Source: Rhodocyclaceae bacterium
GTDB taxonomy: Bacteria; Pseudomonadota; Gammaproteobacteria; Burkholderiales; Rhodocyclaceae
Direction: 5' to 3'
NCBI GenBank assembly: GCA_030681195.1
Contig: JAUXXJ010000008.1
Span: 186,001 to 250,000 of the forward strand
DNA length: 64,000 nucleotides
The notes below the pieces were generated by a model. It did no database searches. It was given only the letters and a program-made list of their open reading frames with translations, and was not told the DNA's origin. Position numbers and translations under genes: made by a program. Shown here piece by piece: positions 17,274-27,687 of the stretch. Position 1 is the stretch's first letter. Each line of letters starts with the position of its first letter.

Positions 17274-18574
17274 GTCAGACATTGCAAGCCATCCGCGGGA
17301 TGAACGACATCCTGCCCAATGATGCCGAACGCTGGGAAGCCTTCGAAGAACTGGTGCGCGACTGGCTGGCCGCCTATGGTTACCGGCCGATCCGCATGCC
17401 GCTGGTCGAACCGACGCCGCTGTTCGCCCGCGCCATCGGTGCCGTCACCGATATTGTCGAGAAGGAAATGTATTCCTTCACCGACAGCCTCAACGGTGAA
17501 CAACTGACGCTACGCCCCGAAGGCACCGCTTCCTGCGTGCGCGCCGTACTGCAACACAATCTGCTTTACGATGGCCCGAAGCGTTTGTGGTACGCGGGCC
17601 CGATGTTTCGTCATGAGCGTCCGCAGAAGGGCCGCTACCGCCAGTTCCATCAGTTCGGCATCGAGGCGCTTGGCCTGCCGGGGCCGGACATCGACGCCGA
17701 GCAAATCATCATGTGCGCCCGTCTGTGGGACGATCTGGGGCTAAATGGTGACGGAGGCATCAAGCTGGAGATCAACTCGCTCGGCGAGGCCGAGGAGCGC
17801 GCGAAGCATCGTGCCGACCTGATTGCCTACCTTGAAAAGCATGTCGATCAACTGGACGAGGACGGCAAGCGGCGCTTGCATACCAATCCGCTGCGCATCC
17901 TCGATACCAAGAATCCGGCGCTGCAACCTATCGTTGAAGCAGCGCCGAAGCTGATTGATTATCTCGGCGAAGCCTCGCTCAAGCATTTCGAGGGCGTGCA
18001 GCAGTTGCTGAAGGATGCGGCGATTCCCTACCGCATCAACCCGCGGCTGGTACGCGGGCTCGACTATTACAACCTGACCGTGTTTGAATGGGTGACGGAG
18101 GCGCTGGGTGCCCAGGGTACCGTCTGTGCCGGTGGCCGCTATGATGGTCTCGTCGCCCAGTTGGGCGGCAAGCCGGCGCCGGCCTGCGGTTTTGCCATGG
18201 GCATTGAGCGTCTGATGGCGCTGCTGGAAGCGCAGGGTGGGCTGCTCGAAGGCATGGCGCCCGATGTGTATGTGGTACATCTGGGCGAGGCAGCGGGGCG
18301 TCTGGCTTTCCGTGCGGCCGAGATGTTGCGCGATACGGGTTGCCGGGTGGTGACGCACATGGGCGGTGGCAGTTTCAAGTCGCAGTTCAAGCGGGCGGAT
18401 GCGTCCGGTGCGCAACTGGCGCTGATTGTCGGCGATGACGAAGCTGCCAAGAATGAGGTGACGATTAAGCCGCTGCGCGTCGAAGCCGAACAGCAACGTG
18501 TGTCGCTGGATGAAATGGCCGACCGGGTAAGCGATTGGCTCTACGGTGCGGATGAAAATTTTGAAGAGGATTGA
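17270..18574 (+). CDS. hisS: Histidyl-tRNA synthetase
   Basis: The 434-residue class II aminoacyl-tRNA synthetase charges tRNA-His. It starts [11 protein letters not shown], has motif 2 in [17 protein letters not shown], and the histidine-specific HisA loop [13 protein letters not shown]. Motif 3 is in [10 protein letters not shown], and the anticodon-binding domain occupies the last 100 residues. Length is normal. It sits in the conserved order ispG-hisS-yfgM-bamB-der. Confidence 0.97.
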   Translation: MSQTLQAIRGMNDILPNDAERWEAFEELVRDWLAAYGYRPIRMPLVEPTPLFARAIGAVTDIVEKEMYSFTDSLNGEQLTLRPEGTASCVRAVLQHNLLYDGPKRLWYAGPMFRHERPQKGRYRQFHQFGIEALGLPGPDIDAEQIIMCARLWDDLGLNGDGGIKLEINSLGEAEERAKHRADLIAYLEKHVDQLDEDGKRRLHTNPLRILDTKNPALQPIVEAAPKLIDYLGEASLKHFEGVQQLLKDAAIPYRINPRLVRGLDYYNLTVFEWVTEALGAQGTVCAGGRYDGLVAQLGGKPAPACGFAMGIERLMALLEAQGGLLEGMAPDVYVVHLGEAAGRLAFRAAEMLRDTGCRVVTHMGGGSFKSQFKRADASGAQLALIVGDDEAAKNEVTIKPLRVEAEQQRVSLDEMADRVSDWLYGADENFEED

Positions 18575-18576
18575 AC

Positions 18577-19239
18577 ATGGCAACGTATGACCTGGAAGAG
18601 CAGGAACAGCTGGAAGAACTGAAAACCTGGTGGCAGCTGCACGGCGCCATTGTGACCGCCGTGATTGCCGCTTTGGCTATTGCGATGGTCAGTTGGCAGG
18701 GTTGGCAATGGTGGCAGAAAAGCCAGACGACGCAGGCGGCGCAGTTGTTCGGCAACCTGCAACAGGCACTGGTGCAGCAGGACATTAAACGGGTACGCGT
18801 CATGGCCGGAGAACTGATCGACAAGTATTCCGGCACAGCCTATGCCGGTATGGCGGCCATGCTGTCGGGCAAGGTGCTGGCCGAGTCGGGCGACCTCAAA
18901 TCTGCGCAGGCGCAATTCGGCTGGGCGGCCGAGAAGGCCAAGGATGCCGGCCTGCGCGATCTGGCGCGCCTGCGTCAGGCGATCGTGCTCGTCGAAGACA
19001 AGCAACTGGACGAGGCGCTCAAGCTGCTTGCCGTCTCGCCAGCGCCGACTTTTGTGGCGCGCTATCAGGAAGTGCGTGGCGATATTCTGGTGGCGAAAGG
19101 CAAGACGGCCGACGCACGCCAGGCATATGAAACCGCGCTCAAGGCACTGGCCGATGCCAAGAAGGGTGATGATCAATCGTCCGGGCCTTATCGCGAGATC
19201 CTGCAGACCAAGCGGGATAGCGTTGGGGCGCTTTCGTGA
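18577..19239 (+). CDS. yfgM: YfgM-family TPR membrane protein
   Basis: The 220-residue protein has a short cytoplasmic start, one membrane helix at about 25-45 and a periplasmic TPR_21 domain. In E. coli YfgM works with PpiD at the SecYEG translocon as a periplasmic chaperone ancillary factor. The ATG at 18577 has GAAGAGGA 6 bases upstream. Around residue 151 the normal TPR segment is overwritten by a minus-oriented copy of the 25-bp dispersed motif, read as AVSPAPTF. The overall length stays normal. It overlaps bamB (GTGA). Confidence 0.87.
   Translation: MATYDLEEQEQLEELKTWWQLHGAIVTAVIAALAIAMVSWQGWQWWQKSQTTQAAQLFGNLQQALVQQDIKRVRVMAGELIDKYSGTAYAGMAAMLSGKVLAESGDLKSAQAQFGWAAEKAKDAGLRDLARLRQAIVLVEDKQLDEALKLLAVSPAPTFVARYQEVRGDILVAKGKTADARQAYETALKALADAKKGDDQSSGPYREILQTKRDSVGALS
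19029..19053 (-). repeat. Dispersed 25-bp motif, copy 2 (inside yfgM)
   Basis: This exact consensus copy in reverse orientation is read in the yfgM frame as AVSPAPTF within a loop between TPR helices. Confidence 0.85.
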
Positions 19240-20387
19240 AGCGAGTCCTCTATGGCTTGATCTTTGCGATGGCGGGTTGCTCGACCGTCAGTTCGACGCT
19301 GGATACGCTGAATCCGTTCAGCAAGTCTGCCCCCAAGATCAAGCCCGCCGAACTCTCGCCGCTTCAGGTGAGTGTGGACATCAAGTCTCAATGGCAGGCC
19401 AGTATCGGAGCTGCAGGTGCGTTTGTGTTTACGCCAGCGGTGGTGGGCAACGCAGTTTTTGCTGCGGCCCAAGATGGTTCGCTGGCGCGTTTCGAGGGTG
19501 GCCGCCAGGTCTGGCGCATCAATGCCGGACAAAAGCTGTCCGGCGGTGTCGGGGCCGACGACAAGCTGGTCGTGGTGGGCACCTCTAAGGGCGAAGTGCT
19601 GGCCTTCAAGGCCACCGATGGCAGCCCGGCCTGGCAGGCGCGCGTCAGTTCCGAAATTCTGGCGGCACCCGCTGTGGCCGGTGATCTGGTCGTGATGCGC
19701 AGTGGTGATGCGCGCATTTTTGGGTTTGAAGCGACAGACGGCAAGCGGCGCTGGGTCTATCAGCGCAGCACGCCGGCACTGGCACTGCGTTCGAACGTCG
19801 GTGTGACGCTGACGTCCAAGGCACTGTATGCCGGCTTTCCCGGCGGCAAGCTGACGGCGATTGCCCTCAACAATGGCGCGGCGCTATGGGAGGCCACCGT
19901 AGCGCTGCCGCGCGGCGCGACCGAACTGGAACGCATTGCCGATGTGGCGAGTGACCCGGTGGTGGATGGCGGCAGCGTTTGTGCCGTCGCCTACCAAGGG
20001 CGCGTTGCCTGTTTCGATGTGGATAACGGGCGGCAGCAATGGGCGCGCGATGTGTCGTCGATCAGCGGTCTCGATATCGGCACACGTGCTTTGTTCGTGG
20101 CAGATGAAAAAGGCGCGGTGCATGCCTTTGATCGCCACAGTGGCGCCAGCCTGTGGAAGCAGGACAAGCTCTTCATGCGCAGCCTAGCGCGCCCGATTGC
20201 GCTGGGCAGCCGTGTTGCCGTCGCCGACTTTCAGGGCTTCGTACATCTGCTGGCTGGTGAGGACGGCGCCTTCGTTGGCCGCTATGCTACCGATGGTTCG
20301 GCAATTTCAGCGGCACCGCAGCGCATCCCCGGCGGGTTTGTCGTGCAGACGCGCAATGGCGCGCTGCATGGCCTCAGTGCTCAATGA
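19236..20387 (+). CDS. bamB: Outer membrane assembly lipoprotein BamB
   Basis: The 383-residue lipoprotein has Cys15 in MAGCSTV as the lipid site. An eight-bladed beta-propeller of PQQ-like repeats includes [20 protein letters not shown] and [18 protein letters not shown]. It is an accessory subunit of the BAM complex that inserts outer-membrane proteins, such as the porin encoded at 61.6 kb. The GTG start overlaps the yfgM stop. It is 13 bases upstream of der. Confidence 0.93.
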   Translation: MKRVLYGLIFAMAGCSTVSSTLDTLNPFSKSAPKIKPAELSPLQVSVDIKSQWQASIGAAGAFVFTPAVVGNAVFAAAQDGSLARFEGGRQVWRINAGQKLSGGVGADDKLVVVGTSKGEVLAFKATDGSPAWQARVSSEILAAPAVAGDLVVMRSGDARIFGFEATDGKRRWVYQRSTPALALRSNVGVTLTSKALYAGFPGGKLTAIALNNGAALWEATVALPRGATELERIADVASDPVVDGGSVCAVAYQGRVACFDVDNGRQQWARDVSSISGLDIGTRALFVADEKGAVHAFDRHSGASLWKQDKLFMRSLARPIALGSRVAVADFQGFVHLLAGEDGAFVGRYATDGSAISAAPQRIPGGFVVQTRNGALHGLSAQ

Positions 20388-20400
20388 GTACTCAATAAAT

Positions 20401-21726
20401 ATGCTCCCTACCTTGGTCATTGTTGGCCGGCCGAACGTCGGCAAATCCACCCTGTTCAATCGCCTGACCAAGTCGCGCGATGCGCTGGTGGCCGATCAGC
20501 CCGGCTTGACGCGGGATCGCCACTACGGTCATGGCAGGCTCGGCAACCGGCCCTTTCTGGTCGTCGATACCGGCGGTTTCGAACCGCAGGCGAAAGAGGG
20601 CATCGTCCATGAAATGGCCCGTCAGGCCGAGGCCGCGATTGCCGAGGCGGATGTCCTGCTGTTCCTCGTCGATTGCCGCACCGGCTTGGCACCGCAGGAT
20701 AAAGTGATCGCCGAACGGCTGCGCAAGAGCGGACGCCCGCTGCATCTGGTGGTGAACAAAGCCGAGGGCATGAATCGCGATGTGGTGGCGGCCGAGTTCC
20801 ATGAACTGGGCTGCGGCGAACCGCGCGTGATTTCCTCCGCGCATGGTGAGGGTGTGCGTGAGTTGCTGGAATTCGCCCTGGCCGATTTTGCGGAAGCGCC
20901 GGAAGATAGCGATGCCGAAAGTGGGCCGCGCGTGGCCGTAGTGGGCCGTCCCAACGTTGGCAAGAGCACGCTGATCAACACCCTGCTCGGCGAGGAGCGC
21001 ATGATCGCCTTCGACATGCCGGGTACGACGCGCGATGCGATTTCCACCCCCTTCGAGCGCAATGGCAAGCACTACACCCTGATCGACACCGCCGGTCTGC
21101 GCCGCAAAGGCAAGGTCTTCGAGACGATTGAGAAGTTCTCGGTGATCAAGACCCTGCAGGCGGTTGAGGCGGCGAACGTGGTGGTGCTGATGGTCGATGC
21201 CAGCCAGGACATTTCCGATCAGGATGCCCACATTGCCGGTTTCTGCATCGAGGCCGGACGCGCGCTGGTGCTGGCGGTGAACAAGTGGGATGCCGTCGAT
21301 CAGTATCGACGTGACCAGATCAAGCAGGACATCATGCGCAAGCTGAACTTCCTCGGCTTTGCACGCGTGCATTACATCTCGGCCCTGAAAGGGCAGGGCG
21401 TGGCCAGTGTGCTGCAATCGGTCGACAAGGCCTATGTGGCGGCGATGGTCAAACTGACCACGCCGAAGCTGACGCGCGTGCTGCTCGACGCGGTGCAAAA
21501 ACAAGCGCCGCCGCGCCATGGTAACGTGCGGCCCAAGCTGCGCTACGCCCACCAGGGCGGCAGCAATCCGCCCATCGTCGTGGTGCATGGCAATGCGCTG
21601 GAACATGTGCCGCCGGCCTACATACGCTATCTGGAGCATGTGTTTCTGGAAACCTTCAAGCTACAGGGCACGCCTTTGCGCATCCAGTTCAAGATCACCA
21701 AGAACCCTTACGTCAATAAGGATTGA
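20401..21726 (+). CDS. der: Ribosome-associated GTPase Der (EngA)
   Basis: The 441-residue protein has two tandem G domains and a C-terminal KH-like domain. The two P-loops are both GRPNVGKS, at residues 9-16 and about 182-189. Each domain has DTxG ([18 protein letters not shown]) and NKxE/D (VNKAEG, VNKWDA) motifs. Der is needed for 50S subunit maturation. The ATG at 20401 is the family start; the open frame extends upstream only as an artefact inside bamB. A dispersed-motif copy begins in the stop codon. The hfq-hflX genes that often follow der are absent here. Confidence 0.96.
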   Translation: MLPTLVIVGRPNVGKSTLFNRLTKSRDALVADQPGLTRDRHYGHGRLGNRPFLVVDTGGFEPQAKEGIVHEMARQAEAAIAEADVLLFLVDCRTGLAPQDKVIAERLRKSGRPLHLVVNKAEGMNRDVVAAEFHELGCGEPRVISSAHGEGVRELLEFALADFAEAPEDSDAESGPRVAVVGRPNVGKSTLINTLLGEERMIAFDMPGTTRDAISTPFERNGKHYTLIDTAGLRRKGKVFETIEKFSVIKTLQAVEAANVVVLMVDASQDISDQDAHIAGFCIEAGRALVLAVNKWDAVDQYRRDQIKQDIMRKLNFLGFARVHYISALKGQGVASVLQSVDKAYVAAMVKLTTPKLTRVLLDAVQKQAPPRHGNVRPKLRYAHQGGSNPPIVVVHGNALEHVPPAYIRYLEHVFLETFKLQGTPLRIQFKITKNPYVNKD

Positions 21727-21750
21727 AAAGTCGGTGCTGGCGGGACGGCA
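21726..21750 (+). repeat. Dispersed 25-bp motif, copy 3 (der-fdxA intergenic)
   Basis: The copy has two mismatches to consensus (T for C at position 10, G for A at position 18). It starts on the last base of the der stop codon and is intergenic. Confidence 0.75.
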
Positions 21751-21793
21751 CGGCAAAGTTATACTCGGCAGACAGCAAGCGAGGAGCGAAGCG

Positions 21794-22117
21794 ATGACTT
21801 ACGTGGTGACCGAGAACTGCATCAAGTGCAAGTACACCGATTGCGTGGATGTATGCCCGGTCGACTGCTTTCGCGAAGGCCCCAATTTTCTCGTGATTGA
21901 TCCGGATGAGTGTATTGATTGCACCTTGTGCGTGCCTGAGTGCCCGGCAGAAGCGATTTATGCCGAGGATGACGTGCCGCTCGAACAACGTGAGATGATC
22001 GCGCTGAATGCCGAGTTGGCCAAGCAGTGGCCGGCGATTATCGAGCGTAAGGAGCCATCGGCGGATGCTGATGCGTGGCGGGGTAAACCCGGCAAGCGTG
22101 GATTGCTGGAACGATAA
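21794..22117 (+). CDS. fdxA: 7Fe ferredoxin (FdxA family)
   Basis: The 107-residue ferredoxin has two cluster-binding motifs. The first, [17 protein letters not shown], fits the 3Fe-4S plus 4Fe-4S pattern of FdxA. The second is [14 protein letters not shown]-terminal helical extension of about 45 residues is also typical. It carries electrons at low potential; the partner is not evident from the neighbourhood. The ATG at 21794 follows GAGGAG with 7-base spacing. The CBS gene downstream is 18 bases away and probably cotranscribed. Confidence 0.92.
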   Translation: MTYVVTENCIKCKYTDCVDVCPVDCFREGPNFLVIDPDECIDCTLCVPECPAEAIYAEDDVPLEQREMIALNAELAKQWPAIIERKEPSADADAWRGKPGKRGLLER

Positions 22118-22135
22118 ACCGGAGAAGGGAAAAAC

Positions 22136-22609
22136 ATGCAAGTCAGGCAGATTCTCGATATCAAGGGGACAGTGCTCTACACCATTGCGCCCGACAAGAA
22201 GTTGTCCGAAGCCATCGCCATCATGAGCGAACAGGATGTCGGCTCGCTGGTCTGCTTCGAGGGCGGACGCATGGTCGGCATGCTGACTTTTCGCGAGGTG
22301 ATGCGGGCCTTGCACGGCCATGGCGCTGCCTGGGGTGGCCTGACGATTCGCGAAGTGATGCATACCCATCCGCGCACCGCCGATCCGTTCATGGATGTCG
22401 ATCAGTTGCGCGCTCTGATGGTCAGCGAGCACATGCGCTACCTGCCGGTGATGGACGGCTATACGCTGTTGGGCGTGATCTCCTTCCACGATGTGGCCAA
22501 GGCGGTGCTTGAAGAGCAGAACTTCGAGAATCGCATGCTCAAGGCTTATATCCGCGACTGGCCCGATGGTCAGGAACCCGATGGGGCCAATCAGGGAGCC
22601 AAGGCGTAA
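22136..22609 (+). CDS. CBS-domain pair protein
   Basis: The 157-residue protein is almost entirely two CBS domains. The first begins TVLYTIAPDKKLSEAIAIM and the second starts near REVMHTHPRTADPFMDVDQL, ending LLGVISFHDVAKAVLEEQ. CBS pairs bind adenosyl ligands. A short C-terminal helix follows with DGQEPDGANQ. GGAGAAGGG precedes the ATG. Its stop is immediately followed by the aroC start, implying coupling. The biological target is unknown. Confidence 0.88.
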   Translation: MQVRQILDIKGTVLYTIAPDKKLSEAIAIMSEQDVGSLVCFEGGRMVGMLTFREVMRALHGHGAAWGGLTIREVMHTHPRTADPFMDVDQLRALMVSEHMRYLPVMDGYTLLGVISFHDVAKAVLEEQNFENRMLKAYIRDWPDGQEPDGANQGAKA

Positions 22610-23716
22610 ATGTCCGGTAGCAGTTTCGGCACCCTGTTCCGGGTGTCTTCGTTTGGTGAGTCGCACGGCCCGGCGATCGGCTGTGTGGTCGATGGTTGTC
22701 CTCCCGGGTTGTCGATTAGCGAGGCGGAGATTCAGCTTGAACTCGATCGACGCAAGCCCGGCACGTCGCGCCATGTCACGCAACGGCGCGAGGACGACAC
22801 GGTCGAAATTCTCTCGGGCGTGTTCGAGGGCAAGACAACGGGGACGCCGATTGCCCTGCTGATCCGTAATACTGACCAGCGCAGCAAGGACTACGGCAAC
22901 ATCGCCCAGAGTTTCCGTCCGGGCCATGCCGATTACACCTACTGGCAGAAATATGGCATTCGCGACTATCGCGGTGGTGGACGTTCTTCGGCGCGCGAGA
23001 CGGCCGTACGAGTTGCCGCCGGGGCAATTGCCCGCAAGTGGTTGCATCAACGCTATGGCGTGACGATTCGTGGCTGGATGCGCCAGTTGGGACCGATCGA
23101 AATTCCCTTCGTCGACGCGGCAGCCATCGACGCCAATCCGTTCTTTGCACCTAATGCCGATATCGTGCCAGAACTCGAAGCCTACATGGACAGCTTGCGC
23201 AAGGACGGCGATTCGGTTGGCGCGCGCATCGACGTCATGGCCAGCGGTTTGCCACCCGGCTGGGGAGATCCTGTGTATGAACGCCTGGATGCGAAGATCG
23301 CCCATGCCATGATGGGCATCAATGCTGTGAAAGGGGTAGAGATCGGCGCTGGTTTTGACTGTGTGGCGCAGCGTGGCAGCGTGCATGGCGACGAACTGAC
23401 ACCGCAAGGTTTCTTGAGCAATCATGCCGGCGGCGTTCTTGGCGGGATTTCATCGGGTCAGGACGTGACCGTGTCGATTGCCATCAAGCCGACATCGAGC
23501 ATTCGCATTCCACGCCGCTCCATCGATCTGGCGGGACAGCCGACCATTGTGTCGACCGAAGGGCGTCATGATCCCTGTGTCGGCATTCGCGCCACGCCGA
23601 TTGCCGAGGCGATGCTGGCGCTGGTGCTGATGGATGCGGCCTTGCTGTATCGCGCTCAATGCGCTGATGTTTCGTGCCCCACACCGATCATTCCCGCCCG
23701 GGCATCCGGCGCGTAG
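22610..23716 (+). CDS. aroC: Chorismate synthase
   Basis: The 368-residue enzyme makes chorismate from EPSP using reduced FMN, the last shared step of aromatic biosynthesis and the source of anthranilate for the trp genes at 32-34 kb. Signatures are [18 protein letters not shown] near the start, [14 protein letters not shown], and [13 protein letters not shown]. The stop is close to the next small gene but the gap (45 bases) holds a ribosome site only. Length is normal. Confidence 0.97.
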   Translation: MSGSSFGTLFRVSSFGESHGPAIGCVVDGCPPGLSISEAEIQLELDRRKPGTSRHVTQRREDDTVEILSGVFEGKTTGTPIALLIRNTDQRSKDYGNIAQSFRPGHADYTYWQKYGIRDYRGGGRSSARETAVRVAAGAIARKWLHQRYGVTIRGWMRQLGPIEIPFVDAAAIDANPFFAPNADIVPELEAYMDSLRKDGDSVGARIDVMASGLPPGWGDPVYERLDAKIAHAMMGINAVKGVEIGAGFDCVAQRGSVHGDELTPQGFLSNHAGGVLGGISSGQDVTVSIAIKPTSSIRIPRRSIDLAGQPTIVSTEGRHDPCVGIRATPIAEAMLALVLMDAALLYRAQCADVSCPTPIIPARASGA

Positions 23717-23761
23717 AATTTACAAAGCCATCCAATAACAAACCAAACTAGGGAATCCATC

Positions 23762-24025
23762 ATGCAAGTCGAACACCACGATCTCTATACCGAATTTACG
23801 GATATGCGCGACGCCATCGATACCCTGAAGGCCGGCAATAGCTATTTTGCGGGTCTGTTCGCCCGCTATAACCGCCTGACCGGCAAGGTGGAAGATCTGG
23901 AGGAGCACGACATGCCGGTCGCAGATTTCACGCTGGAAGATATGAAGAAGGCACGCGTGAAACTCAAGGACGAGATTTATCACCTGCTGATGGCGTTCCG
24001 TCTCGGCCAGAAAAGCCCGGCTTGA
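23762..24025 (+). CDS. YdcH-family (DUF465) small protein
   Basis: The 87-residue protein is predicted to be mostly helical, with charged heptad-like segments (LFARYNRLTGKVEDLEEHD and KKARVKLKDEIYHLL) as in the DUF465/YdcH family. Function is unknown. It overlaps the downstream transporter start (TTGA), and the ribosome site AGGGAATC precedes its ATG. Confidence 0.75.
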   Translation: MQVEHHDLYTEFTDMRDAIDTLKAGNSYFAGLFARYNRLTGKVEDLEEHDMPVADFTLEDMKKARVKLKDEIYHLLMAFRLGQKSPA

Positions 24026-25191
24026 GCCAGACGGCCAGCGGTTCGGCCCCGGCTGCTTCTGGCATCCTGGGCCGGCTGGCTGGCTGGTATTTCTTCTACT
24101 TCGCCTTCGTCGGCGCCTTCGCGCCGTATTTCACCCTCTATCTGCAGGATATAGGCCAGACCCCTTGGGAAATCGGGGTGCTGATGTCCGTGCCGCAGGT
24201 GATGCGGCTGCTGGCGCCAAATTTGTGGGGATGGCTGGCAGATCATCTGGGACGGCCCGCACTGATTGTGCGCTTTGCGGCCCTGTTTTCCGCATTGGGT
24301 TTTGTCGGTTTCCTGTTATCCCGTGACTATGTCTGGATGCTGGTGTCGATGGCGCTCGTCTGGTTTTTCTGGAGTGCCGCTCTGCCGCTGGTCGAGACGA
24401 TGACGCTGAACCAGTTGGCCGGCAAAACCGAGCGCTACGGGCGGGTCCGCGTGTGGGGGTCGGTCGGCTTCATCGTTAGCGTGTTGGGGCTGGGTGTGAT
24501 TCTTGACCACTGGCCCATCGCGGCGGTGCTGTGGGCCTGCATCGCCATCCTCGGCTGTGTGTTTGCCAGTGCGCTGACGCTGCCGGAAGCAAAAGTCGGC
24601 GCTGGCGAGACGGCAGAACCGCTCGGCCCAATGCTGCGGCGCCCGGCGGTGCTGGCCTTGCTGGCCTCGTGCTTCTTCATGTCGGTCGCCCACGGGCCCT
24701 TGTACGTGTTTTTCTCGATTCATCTGGTCGAGCACGGTTATGGCAAGACAGCGATTGGCCTTTACTGGTCGCTTGGCGTCGTCGCGGAAATCGTGGTGTT
24801 CCTCGTCATGGCGCGACTGATGCGCCACTTCAGCTTGCGCAATATTTTGCTGGCCAGTTTTGCCTTGGCGGTGTTGCGCTTCCTGATGATCGGCTGGCTG
24901 GCTGATTCGCCCGTACTACTGGTCATCGCCCAGATACTGCATGGCGCAACCTTTGGCGCCCACCACGCAGCCGCAGTGGCGGTGCTGACGCATTGGTTCG
25001 CACTGCGCCAGCAGGCGCGCATGCAAGGCTTGTATGGCAGCCTTTCCTTCGGGGCGGGCGGACTGGTCGGTGGACTCCTGAGCGGTCAAACCTGGGGCAG
25101 TTTGGGTGGGGGGGTGACTTACACACTGGCCGCCCTGTTTGCGGCAGTGGGTGGCCTGCTGCTGTGGCGCTGGTTACCTGCAGCGCGTTGA
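24022..25191 (+). CDS. MFS transporter (HcaT / 3-phenylpropionate permease-like)
   Basis: The 389-residue protein has twelve hydrophobic helices. The N-terminal half begins WYFFYFAFVGAFAPYFTLYL, which is typical of the MFS_1-like HcaT group, and GRVRVWGSVGFIVSVLGLG is the conserved inter-helix region. It probably exports or imports an organic acid or nucleoside; substrate is not predictable. The TTG start overlaps the previous gene and no ATG occurs until well inside helix 2. The central cytoplasmic loop, near residue 190, contains a copy of the 25-bp dispersed motif, read as KVGAGETA. Confidence 0.82.
   Translation: MSQTASGSAPAASGILGRLAGWYFFYFAFVGAFAPYFTLYLQDIGQTPWEIGVLMSVPQVMRLLAPNLWGWLADHLGRPALIVRFAALFSALGFVGFLLSRDYVWMLVSMALVWFFWSAALPLVETMTLNQLAGKTERYGRVRVWGSVGFIVSVLGLGVILDHWPIAAVLWACIAILGCVFASALTLPEAKVGAGETAEPLGPMLRRPAVLALLASCFFMSVAHGPLYVFFSIHLVEHGYGKTAIGLYWSLGVVAEIVVFLVMARLMRHFSLRNILLASFALAVLRFLMIGWLADSPVLLVIAQILHGATFGAHHAAAVAVLTHWFALRQQARMQGLYGSLSFGAGGLVGGLLSGQTWGSLGGGVTYTLAALFAAVGGLLLWRWLPAAR
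24591..24615 (+). repeat. Dispersed 25-bp motif, copy 4 (inside MFS central loop)
   Basis: An exact consensus copy, read as KVGAGETA in the loop joining the two six-helix halves. Confidence 0.85.
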
Positions 25192-25243
25192 TGCTATGCG
25201 ATAATCCTGGTTTTTCTAGGCCATTTTTAACGAGGAGACATCC

Positions 25244-25372
25244 ATGAGAAAAATTCTGTTCTTGATGGTCGCTGCGGCTACTTCGGTCGCACTGTTTGGT
25301 TGCAATACCGTGCAGGGTGTGGGCAAGGATATCGAGAAGGGTGGCGAAGCCATCCAGAAGGCTGTGAAGTAA
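25244..25372 (+). CDS. Entericidin A/B-family small lipoprotein
   Basis: The 42-residue peptide begins [12 protein letters not shown], has a lipobox ALFGC with Cys20, and a mature part containing [18 protein letters not shown], the entericidin signature. Such lipoproteins sit in the cell envelope and are linked to stress-related lysis in E. coli. GAGGAGA precedes the ATG by 7 bases. A GATAAT hexamer at 25200-25205 may be its -10 box. In many Betaproteobacteria this gene lies among leuC, leuD and leuB; here only leuB follows. Confidence 0.9.
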   Translation: MRKILFLMVAAATSVALFGCNTVQGVGKDIEKGGEAIQKAVK

Positions 25373-25394
25373 TTCTGATTGCATAGGAATGATC

Positions 25395-26447
25395 ATGAAG
25401 ATTTGTGTGTTGCCCGGTGATGGCATCGGTCCCGAAATTACCGCCGAAGCGGTACGTGTCCTGCAGGCGCTCGATCTCAAGTTCGAGATGGAAGAAGCGT
25501 TGCTGGGTGGTTGTGCGGTCGACGCGACCGGTAACCCGTATCCCGAGGCAACGCAGAAACTGGCGCGTGTGGCCGATGCCGTCCTGCTCGGCGCCGTCGG
25601 CGGGCCGCAATACGACACGCTACCGCGCGAGCAGCGTCCCGAGCGCGGTCTGCTCGGTATTCGCAAGGATCTTGGCCTGTTCGCCAATCTGCGCCCGGCG
25701 ATTCTTTATGCTGAACTGGCGAATGCCTCGACGCTGAAGCCTGAAGTCGTTTCCGGCCTCGACATCCTGATTATTCGCGAGTTGACCGGCGACATCTATT
25801 TCGGCCAGCCGCGCGGCATCGAAACTCGTGAGGGTGAGCGCGTCGGCTTCAACACCATGATCTACAGCGAGAGCGAGATTCGTCGTATCGGCCGTGTCGC
25901 CTTCGAGTCGGCCCGCAAGCGCAGCAAGAAGGTCTGCTCCGTCGACAAGATGAACGTATTGGAGTGCACCCAGCTTTGGCGCGATGTCATCATCGAAGTC
26001 GCCAAGGATTACCCGGATGTCGAACTATCGCACATGCTGGTCGACAACGCAGCGATGCAACTGGTGCGCAACCCCAAGCAGTTCGACGTGATGGTCACCG
26101 GCAACATGTTCGGCGACATTCTATCGGACGAAGCTTCGATGCTGACCGGTTCGATCGGCATGCTGCCCTCGGCATCCCTCGACGAAAAGAACAAGGGCCT
26201 GTACGAACCCTGTCATGGTTCGGCGCCGGATATCGCTGGCAAGGGTGTGGCCAATCCGCTGGCAACGATCCTTTCTGCGGCGATGATGCTGCGCTATACG
26301 TTCGCTAATGAAGCGGCCGCAACGCGTATCGAAAATGCTGTCAAGAAGGTGTTGGCACAAGGCTTCCGCACCGGTGATATCTACGAGGCGGGGACGAAGA
26401 AGGTCGGTACGAAGGAAATGGGCGACGCGGTTTTGGCGGCGCTGTAA
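25395..26447 (+). CDS. leuB: 3-isopropylmalate dehydrogenase
   Basis: The 350-residue NAD-dependent enzyme carries out the third step of leucine biosynthesis. It starts [16 protein letters not shown]. Substrate and metal residues are in [19 protein letters not shown], in VDKMNVL and in [11 protein letters not shown], with [15 protein letters not shown] after that. The ATG at 25395 is preferred over that at 25389 because AGGA lies 6 bases upstream. leuC and leuD are not in the window. asd follows 22 bases later. Confidence 0.95.
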   Translation: MKICVLPGDGIGPEITAEAVRVLQALDLKFEMEEALLGGCAVDATGNPYPEATQKLARVADAVLLGAVGGPQYDTLPREQRPERGLLGIRKDLGLFANLRPAILYAELANASTLKPEVVSGLDILIIRELTGDIYFGQPRGIETREGERVGFNTMIYSESEIRRIGRVAFESARKRSKKVCSVDKMNVLECTQLWRDVIIEVAKDYPDVELSHMLVDNAAMQLVRNPKQFDVMVTGNMFGDILSDEASMLTGSIGMLPSASLDEKNKGLYEPCHGSAPDIAGKGVANPLATILSAAMMLRYTFANEAAATRIENAVKKVLAQGFRTGDIYEAGTKKVGTKEMGDAVLAAL

Positions 26448-26469
26448 TCAATCGATAGGAAAACGAAAA

Positions 26470-27591
26470 ATGAAGAAGGTTGGTCTGGTCGGATGGCGCG
26501 GTATGGTCGGGTCGGTGCTGATGCAGCGCATGCGCGACGAAGGCGATTTCAAGCTGATCGAGCCGGTGTTCTTCACCACGTCGAATGCGGGTGGAAAAGG
26601 CCCCGCCGAAGGCGGCAGTGCGCCACTCAAGGATGCGATGGATATCGACGCGCTGAAGGCGCTCGACATCATCATTACCTGCCAGGGTGGTGATTACACC
26701 AAGGAAGTATTCCCCAAGCTGCGTGGTGCCGGCTGGAGCGGTTACTGGATCGATGCAGCGTCCAGCCTGCGTATGGCTGACGACGCCATCATCATTCTCG
26801 ATCCGGTTAACCTGGATGTGATAAAGGCTGGTTTGTCGAAAGGCATCAAGAATTACATTGGTGGCAACTGTACGGTTTCGCTGATGCTGATGGGCCTCGG
26901 TGGTCTGTTTCGTGCCGATCTCGTCGACTGGGTGTCGGCGATGACCTATCAAGCGGCCTCGGGCGCTGGCGCGCAGAACATGCGCGAGCTGCTGGCTCAG
27001 ATGGGTGTGTTGCATGATGCGGTGAAGGCCGAACTGGCCGATCCGTCCTCAGCGATCCTGGATATTGACCGTAAGGTAGCCGAGACGATGCGTGCGTCGT
27101 CATTCCCGACCAAGAACTTCCGTGGTATGCCGCTCGCCGGTAGCGTGATTCCCTGGATTGACGTGCCGGTCGAGCACGGCCAGTCCAAGGAGGAGTGGAA
27201 GGGCGGCGCCGAATGCAACAAAATTCTCGGCAAGCCGACGTTCCGTTCGCTGGGCAGCATCCCGATCGATGGCATCTGCGTGCGCGTCGGTGCCATGCGT
27301 TGCCATTCGCAGGGGCTGACCATCAAGCTGAAGAAAGATGTGCCCCTGGACGAGGTTAGCGACATCATTGCCAAAGCCAATGACTGGGTGAAGGTGGTGC
27401 CGAACGAGCGTGAGATTTCGGAGCGTGAATTGACACCGGCAGCCATTACCGGGACTTTGACCGTTCCAGTCGGTCGTCTGCACAAGCTGGCGATGGGGCC
27501 GGAATACCTCGGTGCCTTTACTTGTGGTGATCAGCTCCTTTGGGGTGCGGCGGAACCTTTGCGTAGGATGTTGCGGATTTTGCTCGGATAA
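26470..27591 (+). CDS. asd: Aspartate-semialdehyde dehydrogenase
   Basis: The 373-residue NADPH enzyme makes aspartate semialdehyde, the branch point to lysine, threonine and methionine (metZ lies at 39.6 kb). It starts [20 protein letters not shown], which is the dinucleotide-binding fold. The catalytic cysteine near residue 136 is in [10 protein letters not shown], and [15 protein letters not shown] is typical of the Gram-negative Asd branch. The ATG at 26470 follows an A-rich leader. The frame extends upstream through leuB only as an artefact. Confidence 0.96.
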   Translation: MKKVGLVGWRGMVGSVLMQRMRDEGDFKLIEPVFFTTSNAGGKGPAEGGSAPLKDAMDIDALKALDIIITCQGGDYTKEVFPKLRGAGWSGYWIDAASSLRMADDAIIILDPVNLDVIKAGLSKGIKNYIGGNCTVSLMLMGLGGLFRADLVDWVSAMTYQAASGAGAQNMRELLAQMGVLHDAVKAELADPSSAILDIDRKVAETMRASSFPTKNFRGMPLAGSVIPWIDVPVEHGQSKEEWKGGAECNKILGKPTFRSLGSIPIDGICVRVGAMRCHSQGLTIKLKKDVPLDEVSDIIAKANDWVKVVPNEREISERELTPAAITGTLTVPVGRLHKLAMGPEYLGAFTCGDQLLWGAAEPLRRMLRILLG

Positions 27592-27687
27592 GTGGATTTA
27601 TGAGATAAGACAAAGGTTGAGCTTGCGCCTTTAACCTCATGATGTTATTTTGATTACCGTCTAACAAATCCCCGGCGGGGTGTCATT

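Noticed and set aside
21713-23425. 570-codon frame opposite aroC and neighbours
   Set aside because: It crosses three real genes on the other strand and has no family features.
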